The notes below the pieces were generated by a model. It saw nothing but the letters and a program-made list of their open reading frames with translations, did not search any database and had not been told where the DNA came from. Below are positions 1 through 5,489 of a stretch of DNA of 7,065 bases, one piece after another; positions within the stretch are counted from its first letter, which is position 1, and each line of letters begins with the position of its first letter. The position numbers and the translations under genes were made by a program. Where the stretch lies: the NCBI GenBank assembly GCA_002786505.1, contig PCTK01000026.1, positions 1-7,065 on the forward strand, given 5' to 3'. This DNA is from Nitrospinae bacterium CG22_combo_CG10-13_8_21_14_all_47_10. Lineage in GTDB: Bacteria; Nitrospinota; Nitrospinia; Nitrospinales; VA-1.

Positions 1-1521
1 CGTACCGGTTGCCAGATTTTCGTTTGTGTCAGCGGCAACCTTTTGCTCAAACAATGAAGGATTATTTTCTTTACCCAAAAATTCTCCTGATGGATTTTGA
101 TGGCCCGATTCCCCACCAACAGTAACGGTGAAGCTATCCACCTTGAGGCCTTGTCCATTCATGGCATCGCGCAACTGATTGAAGTTGTTTTCGATGACCT
201 GCTTCACGGCATGGTTTTCGGCAACGATCACCGTCCTCACCGTATCTCCGGAAGTCGTGATTTTCATTCTCACCGTTCCCAGAGAGGGTGGATCCAGTTT
301 GACATGAACCTCGTTCTCCAATCCATTGCCACGAACGCTCATTTTGTCGGCAATTTGATTGATTATTTTTGCTTCGGTGGCTCCACGAGCCAGGAGGTTC
401 TCAGGTAAAACAGGCTTGTTCGATTCCACCGCTTTTACTGCGGTGTTGGCGGTGGCTGTTGGAGGTTGAACTTGCAGGTCCAGGTTTGTTTTGGCGGCTT
501 CCAGACCTTTCAGACCTTTGCTATCGGTAAAACTTTCCGTTTGGAGGATATTTGCCCGCGCATTTTTATCGCCCATTAGCTCATTGAGATTGGAAGCTTT
601 GTCACCCTTGTCACTAACCGGTTCCTGATTAGTGATTCTGGGGGCCTCATTTTGTTTTGGAGTTTCCCGCAGTTTGTCTGCCGAGGCAGAACGTTCAGGT
701 TTCCCTGTTTCCTTTGAGGACAAATTATTTTTTTCAGTTTCTTTTGTGGTGTTCTTAATCTGAGCCAAGTAATCCAGCTCTTCGTTGTTGTCATCCTGGT
801 TGGGTTCAAGAGCGGAATTTTTTGCAGTCGCCTCTTCAGACTGACGTACCCGGGAGTCTATTTTGGCCTGAAGATCGGCAGACTTATTGAGTTCTTTTTG
901 GGCGGAGGCGTTTTGCAGGGACTGTAATTGATCTATGAAGTTTTTGGCTTCCGCATCTGACAAACCAGCCTGTTTTAGAAGATTAACTGCCTCGCCTTTA
1001 TTCTGTTGAAGGGCGGCGATAAGATCGGCGGGACTGGCCTCTTCACCCATGCTGGTCTGATTTAAATTTAAGGCCTGGGCCAGCGACTGAAGCAAGGTAT
1101 TGATATCCGCGTCATCATTCAAACCAAGCTGGGCCAGTAAAGCTTCAAATTGAGCCTGATTGATATCCAACTCCTTCAATTGGACTGCCAAAACTTCCGT
1201 ATCTTCAATGAGCGATTCCTTGTTTACAGTTTCGTGCGCCGATTGACTCCTGACATCGGTTGGGACAGAAACTTCCTGATAACCTGGATTGTCCTCGGAG
1301 CTGGATTTTGCCTTGGTAGTATGGGGCTGGGTTTTTTCTGCCTGGGCACCGCTTTGGTTTAGTGGAGAATCTTCTTTGGACTGTTTTTGGGTCGATTCCA
1401 CCTTTCGCACGGCGTTGTCCATGAAATCTTTAAAGTCGTTGTCAACCCTACGGTCCTGAGTGGGAGCAGTCGGCTCAATCGGGGCTTTGGCGGCGAATAC
1501 GGCCAGGGCGTTAGCGGGCAT
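1..1521 (-). CDS. fliK: Flagellar hook-length control protein FliK, 3' end missing
   Basis: FliK is the secreted ruler that measures the flagellar hook and switches the export gate (FlhB) from hook to filament substrates. Read on the minus strand from the ATG at 1521, the frame stays open for all 507 codons and leaves the window without a stop, so the C-terminus is missing. Residues 1 to about 370 are low-complexity and rich in Q, N, K, E, S and A, with helical Leu/Gln segments around 110-220, as in the variable FliK N-terminal part. Residues about 385-450 form the conserved Flg_hook domain: an amphipathic helix (NQIADKM), then VHVKLDPPSLGTVRMKI, VRTVIVAENHAVKQVIENN, LRDAMNGQGL and FTVTVG. 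This order of strand, 'L.P..LG.V', helix and final strand is diagnostic of the family. The start is the first ATG after a sigma-54-type promoter; the Shine-Dalgarno is weak (ACGGAAA). Hook genes such as flgD often follow fliK and would lie beyond the left edge. Identity is confident; exact full length is unknown. Confidence 0.9.
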   Translation of the reverse strand, partial: MPANALAVFAAKAPIEPTAPTQDRRVDNDFKDFMDNAVRKVESTQKQSKEDSPLNQSGAQAEKTQPHTTKAKSSSEDNPGYQEVSVPTDVRSQSAHETVNKESLIEDTEVLAVQLKELDINQAQFEALLAQLGLNDDADINTLLQSLAQALNLNQTSMGEEASPADLIAALQQNKGEAVNLLKQAGLSDAEAKNFIDQLQSLQNASAQKELNKSADLQAKIDSRVRQSEEATAKNSALEPNQDDNNEELDYLAQIKNTTKETEKNNLSSKETGKPERSASADKLRETPKQNEAPRITNQEPVSDKGDKASNLNELMGDKNARANILQTESFTDSKGLKGLEAAKTNLDLQVQPPTATANTAVKAVESNKPVLPENLLARGATEAKIINQIADKMSVRGNGLENEVHVKLDPPSLGTVRMKITTSGDTVRTVIVAENHAVKQVIENNFNQLRDAMNGQGLKVDSFTVTVGGESGHQNPSGEFLGKENNPSLFEQKVAADTNENLATGT

Positions 1522-1570
1522 TTTAAATTTCCGTTCAAGTTATCATTAAAGTTCCTGCACCCATTCCTTG

Positions 1571-1586
1571 AGCAAAACTGATGCCA
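1571..1586 (-). promoter_or_regulatory. Sigma-54 (-24/-12) promoter of fliK
   Basis: On the minus strand this reads TGGCAT-N5-TTGCT. It keeps the GG at -24 and GC at -12 with exactly ten bases between them, and differs from the consensus TGGCAC-N5-TTGCW at one base. The predicted start is near 1560, giving a leader of about 39 bases before the fliK ATG. Sigma-54 control of hook-stage flagellar genes is established in several proteobacteria. Such promoters need an AAA+ activator, and a regulator of that family is encoded at the right of the window; that this one is the activator is inference. Confidence 0.8.
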
Positions 1587-1666
1587 AACACCACAGGGAG
1601 TTTCCAGCAGGTTTATATATATAGGTTTACAGGCTTCAAGGCAGACAAATTCCGCCTTTCACAATC

Positions 1667-1681
1667 GGGCAAAAACTGCCC
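1667..1681. promoter_or_regulatory. Dyad GGGCA-N5-TGCCC, candidate activator site
   Basis: A perfect 5-bp inverted repeat with a 5-base AT-rich spacer. Its centre (1674) lies about 114 bases upstream of the predicted fliK start and about 129 bases upstream of the start expected from the weaker site facing pilB. NtrC-family activators commonly bind spaced dyads of this size 80-150 bases upstream of sigma-54 promoters, so position and form fit an enhancer. The site could also be a small RNA hairpin or chance. No second copy was found in the window. Confidence 0.35.
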
Positions 1682-1688
1682 TTGCAAG

Positions 1689-1712
1689 AAAAAAAATCCG
1701 GGTGGCCGGATT
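1689..1712 (-). terminator. Intrinsic terminator, minus strand
   Basis: On the minus strand a 7-bp perfect stem (AATCCGG / CCGGATT, 4-base loop CCAC) runs straight into a tract of eight T, of which six are unpaired. This is a textbook rho-independent terminator. In the plus direction the nearest T run (1720-1724) is too far from the stem, so minus-strand function is favoured. No minus-strand gene lies upstream of it within the gap, so it may end a short RNA, block antisense transcription from pilB, or insulate the fliK promoter. Confidence 0.55.
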
Positions 1713-1776
1713 CCCAATATTTTTCTGCTGGATGGATTGCAACTTCCTTGGGTAACAACTTTGTTAAGATTTACAA

Positions 1777-1792
1777 TGGGCAGGCAACTGCA
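1777..1792 (+). promoter_or_regulatory. Possible sigma-54 promoter facing pilB
   Basis: The stretch TGGGCA-N5-CTGCA keeps GG and GC with the required ten-base spacing plus the flanking T and A, but departs from the consensus at the C of TGGCA and the first T of TTGC. A start near 1803 would leave a leader of about 72 bases before pilB. Competing possibilities are sigma-70 type: TACAAT at 1772-1777 with TTGGGT at 1748-1753 (18-base spacer), or the TATAAT at 1830-1835, which lacks a good -35. Sigma-54 control of pilus genes is well known for pilA, less so for pilB. Confidence 0.3.
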
Positions 1793-1874
1793 CTTTTAAA
1801 ATGGTTATTTTGGGTGTAACATGAGGTTTTATAATTCCTTCAAGTATTGAGGCTTATCGAGGAAAAACGTATTT

Positions 1875-3602
1875 ATGGCTATCCGTCAAAAACTTAAATT
1901 AGGCGATGTTCTGGTACAGGCCGGGGTGATAACTGAAGAACAGTTAGGCCTTTCACTGGTGGAACAGAAGCAGAACAACATCCCATTGGGAAAGGCGCTG
2001 ATTAAGTTGGGGTTTATCACAGAAGAAAAGCTCCTGAATAGCTTGGCCAACCAACTAAAAATCCCTTATTTGGATATGCAGGGGGTAAAAATTTCGCAGG
2101 ACGCGATTCGCAAAGTGCCGGAAGCAATTGCCCGAAAGCACCGAATCATTCCGATAAATATTGAAAACGGTTCCCTGCAGTTGGCAATGGCGGACCCGCT
2201 GAATATTTTTGCCATTGATGAAGTGACGATTCAATCTGGCATGGATGTAACCCCGGTACTGGCCGCAGAATCGGATATTGAAAGGGCCATTCAGGAAGAA
2301 TACGGCGTTGCGGCTTCTATCAAGGCGGCGGTTAATAGTCTGGGAATTCAGGACAAGAAAAAGGAAGAAGCCAAGCAGATGGTATCCGGCGGGGGAACGG
2401 CAACGGCGAAACTGGATGTCACGGAGACACCGGTAGCCAGACTGGTGGAAATGATTCTCAAGCAGGCGCTTGACGATGGGGCCAGTGACATCCATATTGA
2501 ACCGACTGAGGACGGATTGAATATTCGCTACCGGATTGACGGGGTCTTGTTTGGAGCATCACAACCGCCCAAGTCAGTCGAATCGGCTCTGATTTCCCGA
2601 ATCAAGGTATTGTCAAACATGGATATCGCGGAAACCCGGGCACCACAGGATGGTGGTTTTTCGGCCCAACTGGGCCCGAAAGAAATTGAGCTTCGTGTCT
2701 CCACCTGTCCCACCATTTACGGTGAAAACATGGTGCTCCGTATTCTTGATAAGAGCAAACTGATGGTGGATCTGGAAGCCTCGGGTTTGATGGGCACCAG
2801 TTTGATCAAATATAATGAACTGCTTGAGAAGCCTTATGGCGTAATTCTGGTCACCGGGCCCACAGGTAGTGGTAAAACGACGACTCTTTATGGATCCCTG
2901 GCAAAATTAAACTCCCCATCCAGAAACATCAAGACCATTGAAGACCCGGTGGAATACCGGCTGGAGGGCATCCGTCAGACGCAGGTCAATCCCAAAGCGA
3001 ATATCACTTTTGCGACTGGACTGCGCTCGCTAATGCGTCAAGACCCGGATATTATAATGGTGGGTGAAATCCGTGATACGGAGACGGCGGAGATCGCTAT
3101 CCAGGCGGCCCTGACCGGTCATCTGGTTTTGAGCACTTTGCATACGAACGATACGCCTGGCGCCCTATCCCGGCTTTCCGATCTAAAAGTAGAACCCTTT
3201 TTGCTGGCCTCTTCAATTGTTGGGGTATTGGCTCAAAGGTTGGTCCGCAAAATCTGCAAGCAATGCAAGGTTCAGCATGAAGCCACGGAGAAAGAACGGG
3301 CTGTTCTTTTTCCCAACGGAAACCCACCCTCCTCTGTTACGCTGTATCATGGAGAAGGGTGCAAAGCCTGCAAGAAAAGCGGGTATTCAGGACGAATGGG
3401 GATTTTTGAAGTCCTGATTATTACCGATGATCTACGCGCGCTGATTCTTCAAAAAGCGGCACCGATGAGCATTCGCGACAAAGCCCGCGAGACGCAGGAT
3501 ATGAAATCGCTTCGTGAAGATGGTATTGCGAAAGTTCTGGGCGGCTATACCACCGTGGATGAATTAAACCGGGTAACCTTTGCCGATATAATTACCAAGT
3601 GA
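1875..3602 (+). CDS. pilB: Type IV pilus assembly ATPase PilB (GspE/PulE family)
   Basis: A 575-residue cytoplasmic hexameric motor ATPase that powers pilin polymerisation from the inner-membrane platform. The N-terminus carries two tandem 24-residue MshEN motifs at residues 8-31 and 37-60 (LG..L...G.I....L...L..Q), the fold that binds cyclic di-GMP in MshE and some PilB proteins. The consensus Arg is Lys8 in the first motif and Pro37 in the second. A charged linker (about 150-180) leads to the ATPase: Walker A GPTGSGKT 328-335, Asp box with E356-D357, Walker B DPDIIMVGEIRD 390-401, His box GHLVLSTLHT 415-424, and a zinc-type tetracysteine pair CKQC 461-464 and CKAC 496-499. The tetracysteine supports an extension ATPase (PilB/GspE) over the retraction motor PilT. 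The start ATG has GAGG twelve bases upstream. Type II secretion GspE or MSHA MshE cannot be fully excluded because no other pilus genes are visible. No clear terminator follows. Confidence 0.88.
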   Translation: MAIRQKLKLGDVLVQAGVITEEQLGLSLVEQKQNNIPLGKALIKLGFITEEKLLNSLANQLKIPYLDMQGVKISQDAIRKVPEAIARKHRIIPINIENGSLQLAMADPLNIFAIDEVTIQSGMDVTPVLAAESDIERAIQEEYGVAASIKAAVNSLGIQDKKKEEAKQMVSGGGTATAKLDVTETPVARLVEMILKQALDDGASDIHIEPTEDGLNIRYRIDGVLFGASQPPKSVESALISRIKVLSNMDIAETRAPQDGGFSAQLGPKEIELRVSTCPTIYGENMVLRILDKSKLMVDLEASGLMGTSLIKYNELLEKPYGVILVTGPTGSGKTTTLYGSLAKLNSPSRNIKTIEDPVEYRLEGIRQTQVNPKANITFATGLRSLMRQDPDIIMVGEIRDTETAEIAIQAALTGHLVLSTLHTNDTPGALSRLSDLKVEPFLLASSIVGVLAQRLVRKICKQCKVQHEATEKERAVLFPNGNPPSSVTLYHGEGCKACKKSGYSGRMGIFEVLIITDDLRALILQKAAPMSIRDKARETQDMKSLREDGIAKVLGGYTTVDELNRVTFADIITK

Positions 3603-3692
3603 TCGCGGTTAACCATTGTTCTTCTCTTCTCCGGGGAGGAGGAAAATCACGACGGACTCACCTCTGGTAGAGGGTCAACCCCTGAGTGGGAT

Positions 3693-3737
3693 TAGCCGGT
3701 ATATTGCATGAGTATTCCCAATTGTTCGGGCTGAAAG
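3693..3737 (+). repeat. 45-bp dispersed repeat, copy A
   Basis: Begins TAGCCGGTATATTGCATGAG and ends CTGAAAG. A second copy in the same orientation lies at 6883-6925. The two differ by two substitutions and two single-base gaps (41 of 45 positions identical). Similarity stops abruptly after GAAAG, beyond which each copy abuts a different palindromic element. It is non-coding here. The left inverted arm at 3701-3714 lies inside it. Confidence 0.8.
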
Positions 3738-3743
3738 CATTAT

Positions 3744-3836
3744 TAATCCACCCTCACCTCAGTCCTCTCCCTTCAAGGGAGAGGAAGCAAAAAGTCCCTT
3801 CTCCCCTGGAGGGAGAAGTTAGGATGAGGGGGATTA
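3744..3836. repeat. Palindromic REP-like element, three-way-junction fold
   Basis: An outer 12-bp stem (TAATCC-A-CCCTCA at 3744-3756 with TGAGGGGGATTA at 3825-3836, one bulged A) encloses two hairpins: a perfect 10-bp stem with a 3-base loop at 3763-3785 (TCCTCTCCCT/AGGGAGAGGA), and a perfect 8-bp stem with a 5-base loop at 3798-3818 (CTTCTCCC/GGGAGAAG). CCCTCAC...CCTCTCCC elements of this style are widespread intergenic repeats in many bacterial genomes. In RNA it would make a very stable clover-like fold that could slow exonucleases or separate pilB and kinase transcripts. Function here is unknown. Confidence 0.7.
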
Positions 3837-3928
3837 TTATGGATGAAATCCTTTCTTCACTAATTTACTCATGCAATATGCGGATTAGGACGATGGTTCA
3901 TCAGACCGGGATGGATGGTTGCCCACCA

Positions 3929-3935
3929 GAGGAGG
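3929..3935 (+). promoter_or_regulatory. Shine-Dalgarno GAGGAGG for the kinase gene
   Basis: GAGGAGG is the only strong ribosome site near the kinase start. It lies 15 bases before ATG 3951, which is long but usable, and only 3 bases before an in-frame TTG at 3939, which is too close. The in-frame ATG at 3915 precedes it and has no ribosome site of its own. ATG 3969 lies still further away. This favours 3951. Confidence 0.5.
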
Positions 3936-3950
3936 CGATTGCTCATTTCC

Positions 3951-5489
3951 ATGGCCACTAACTCCCGTATGAAAAATCGCTGGTATTATTTTTTCTTCAA
4001 GAAAAGACTGCCCATCAGTCTTTATATAATTATTCCCCTTGTTGTTGGCCTCATTGCTTTTTCTTCTGGCTTCATTGCGCTGGTTCTTTTTGACTATTTT
4101 TTAGTCAACAACCATGTTCTCTCCCTCGCGCCTTTCCTAAAATCAGAAGTCAGTGAGCTGTTACGCTGGACCAAGCTCGAAATTCTGGGTTTTACCTTCC
4201 TGGGGGCTGTGGCGGGTGTTGGTATTGTTTACGCTATTTTGAATCCGTTGAGAAAAATTTTAACAGGAGCCCGGCAAATTGCCGAAGGGGATTTCAGTGG
4301 CCGGTTGGATATTAAAGGTTTGGATGAACTGGGAATACTGGGGAAGGATTTTAATCTTATGGTCTCCTCGCTGAACGAATATTTTATAGACAGCATGGCA
4401 GGGGGATGGATACTTCTGGACCCTAATGGAAAAATTGTCTCGGTGAACCGGGGTGCTTTAAATATTTTTCAATGCGAGTCGGAAGATTTGGTCGGCAAAC
4501 CGCACAATGTCCTTCTAAAAGTTTTGACGATTAACCCGTTATTGGAAAACTGGGTTGAGGAATCACTACAGAACCCGCTTGAACCTTCTTTAAAGGAACT
4601 GTCAGCGGTGAACAAGGAAGGAAGAAAATTAAGGCTGACAATTTCAGCATCCCGGCTCAAAGACAAGGATGATAATTTTTCAGGAATGGCAATAACTCTG
4701 AAAGACCAGACACGTGCCAATGAGATTACAGAAAGAATGCTAAGAGCAGATAAGCTTGCGGCTCTGGGAGGCATGGCCGCTGGCCTTGCTCATGAAATCA
4801 GGAATCCTCTGGGCTCCATTAAAGGCCTGACCCAATTACTGGGAGAAGAACTTAAAGAAGGGACGAAAGCTCAAACTTATACGGAAACCATGATCCGGGA
4901 AATTGACCGTCTTAACGGAGTGGTCACCAACCTGCTGAATTTTTCCCAACCTTCTAAAAAGGTTTTCCATTTCTGTGACATGAACAAGCTTTTGGAGCAG
5001 GCACTGGGACTGATAAGGATGAATATTGAGGATAAAAGCATTCGGGTCACGCGGGTTATGGACCCCCATCTCCCGGCATTTTGGGGGGATGAGGAAAAAC
5101 TGGTGCAGGCATTTTTAAATATCTTGTTGAATGCGGTTCAGGCTGTTGACAAGGCAGGAGAAATTGTCTTGTTCACCCAATTCGACCCCAACCGTCTCAT
5201 TGATGAGCAGGGTATTGCCCGGGGAGCTGTATGGGTGCAGATTAAAAACAGTGGTGATCCTATTCCGCCAGAAATTGTCCCGCATTTGTTTGACCCCTTT
5301 TTTACTACCAAAAAAGATGGGACCGGTTTAGGGTTGCCGATCACCCATCAGATTATAACCCTGCACGGAGGCACCTTGACTTCTTCTTACTCCAATGGAT
5401 TTACAGAATTTAATGTTGAACTGCCTGTTGCCGATTCCTCTAAAGTGGTGGACCCGGTAATGCGACAGAAACCTGCTCATGGCTCCTGA
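3951..5489 (+). CDS. Membrane sensor histidine kinase, HAMP-PAS, NtrB/AtoS type
   Basis: A 512-residue kinase expected to phosphorylate the regulator encoded directly after it. A basic N-terminus is followed by membrane segment 1 (about 24-47), a short external loop of about 29 residues, segment 2 (about 77-97), HAMP (about 98-145, NPLRKIL...EGDFSGRLD), a PAS domain (about 149-260, GGWILLDPNGKIVSVNRGA), a HisKA dimerisation domain with the phospho-acceptor H281 in LAHEIRNPLGS, and a HATPase domain with N box NILLNAVQAV (N394), FDPFFTTK and G box GTGLGLP (457-462). The G1 box reads NSGDPIPPE (433 onward), with Asn where many kinases have Asp. The tiny external loop suggests sensing in the membrane or through the PAS domain. 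The gene overlaps the regulator by 11 bases, implying translational coupling. The start is chosen by GAGGAGG upstream; 3915 and 3969 are alternatives. The position after pilB suggests a PilS-like role, but two membrane segments plus HAMP also fit AtoS- or ZraS-like sensors. Confidence 0.88.
   Translation: MATNSRMKNRWYYFFFKKRLPISLYIIIPLVVGLIAFSSGFIALVLFDYFLVNNHVLSLAPFLKSEVSELLRWTKLEILGFTFLGAVAGVGIVYAILNPLRKILTGARQIAEGDFSGRLDIKGLDELGILGKDFNLMVSSLNEYFIDSMAGGWILLDPNGKIVSVNRGALNIFQCESEDLVGKPHNVLLKVLTINPLLENWVEESLQNPLEPSLKELSAVNKEGRKLRLTISASRLKDKDDNFSGMAITLKDQTRANEITERMLRADKLAALGGMAAGLAHEIRNPLGSIKGLTQLLGEELKEGTKAQTYTETMIREIDRLNGVVTNLLNFSQPSKKVFHFCDMNKLLEQALGLIRMNIEDKSIRVTRVMDPHLPAFWGDEEKLVQAFLNILLNAVQAVDKAGEIVLFTQFDPNRLIDEQGIARGAVWVQIKNSGDPIPPEIVPHLFDPFFTTKKDGTGLGLPITHQIITLHGGTLTSSYSNGFTEFNVELPVADSSKVVDPVMRQKPAHGS

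Larger units (their letters stand above)
1522..1874. other. Divergent fliK-pilB control region, no gene
   Basis: This 353-base gap separates two divergently transcribed genes. A 72-codon plus-strand frame (1581-1799) gives a protein with no recognisable domain and overlaps the fliK promoter and the terminator hairpin, so I do not call it. The region holds the fliK sigma-54 promoter, a (TA)n run near 1614-1622, a GGGCA-N5-TGCCC dyad, a GC hairpin beside an A/T tract, a sigma-54-like site facing pilB, and a perfect TATAAT at 1830-1835. The TATAAT has no convincing -35 partner. The pilB ribosome site (GAGG at 1859-1862) ends the region. Confidence 0.7.
3689..3888. repeat. Putative small non-autonomous element (inverted arms within direct repeats)
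   Basis: A 14-bp sequence ATATTGCATGAGTA at 3701-3714 recurs as a perfect inverted copy at 3866-3879. Just outside these arms the 7-mer GGATTAG occurs in direct orientation at 3689-3695 and 3882-3888, as a target duplication would. Between the arms lies a strongly folded palindromic segment with no coding sequence, about 179 bases arm to arm. This resembles a MITE or similar mobilised unit. Against it, the bases between the 7-mer and each arm differ (CCGGT versus GC), so the ends are imperfect and the arrangement could be partly chance. Confidence 0.4.
3603..3950. other. Gene-free, repeat-filled gap between pilB and the kinase gene
   Basis: I see no credible gene in this 348-base gap. A plus-strand frame at 3686-3961 simply translates repeat DNA. 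The gap contains small nested dyads at 3656-3687 (ACTCA/TGAGT around CCTCT-GGT-AGAGG), one copy of a 45-bp repeat, a large folded palindromic element and a pair of 14-bp inverted arms. No intrinsic terminator with a T tract follows pilB and no convincing promoter precedes the kinase, so read-through from pilB remains possible. Confidence 0.65.

Noticed and set aside
576..809. Minus-strand 77-codon frame within fliK
   Set aside because: It is in a different frame from fliK, is basic and low-complexity, and lies wholly inside the much longer FliK frame.
1581..1799. 72-codon plus-strand frame in the fliK-pilB gap
   Set aside because: It overlaps the fliK -24 element, the dyad and the terminator stem, has no ribosome site and no recognisable protein features.
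3603..3690. Intrinsic terminator after pilB
   Set aside because: The CTTCTCCGGGGAGGAG dyad has almost no loop and is followed by A rather than T; the dyads at 3656-3687 also lack a T tract.
3744..3836. CRISPR-like repeat array
   Set aside because: The repeats are inverted hairpin arms of different sequence, without regular spacers or any cas gene.
3909..3922. GG-N10-GC spacing resembling a sigma-54 promoter just before the kinase
   Set aside because: Only GG and TTGC match the consensus, and a start near 3933 would fall inside the GAGGAGG ribosome site.
3686..3961. 91-codon plus-strand frame between pilB and the kinase
   Set aside because: It translates the palindromic repeats and overlaps the kinase start; no domain or ribosome site.
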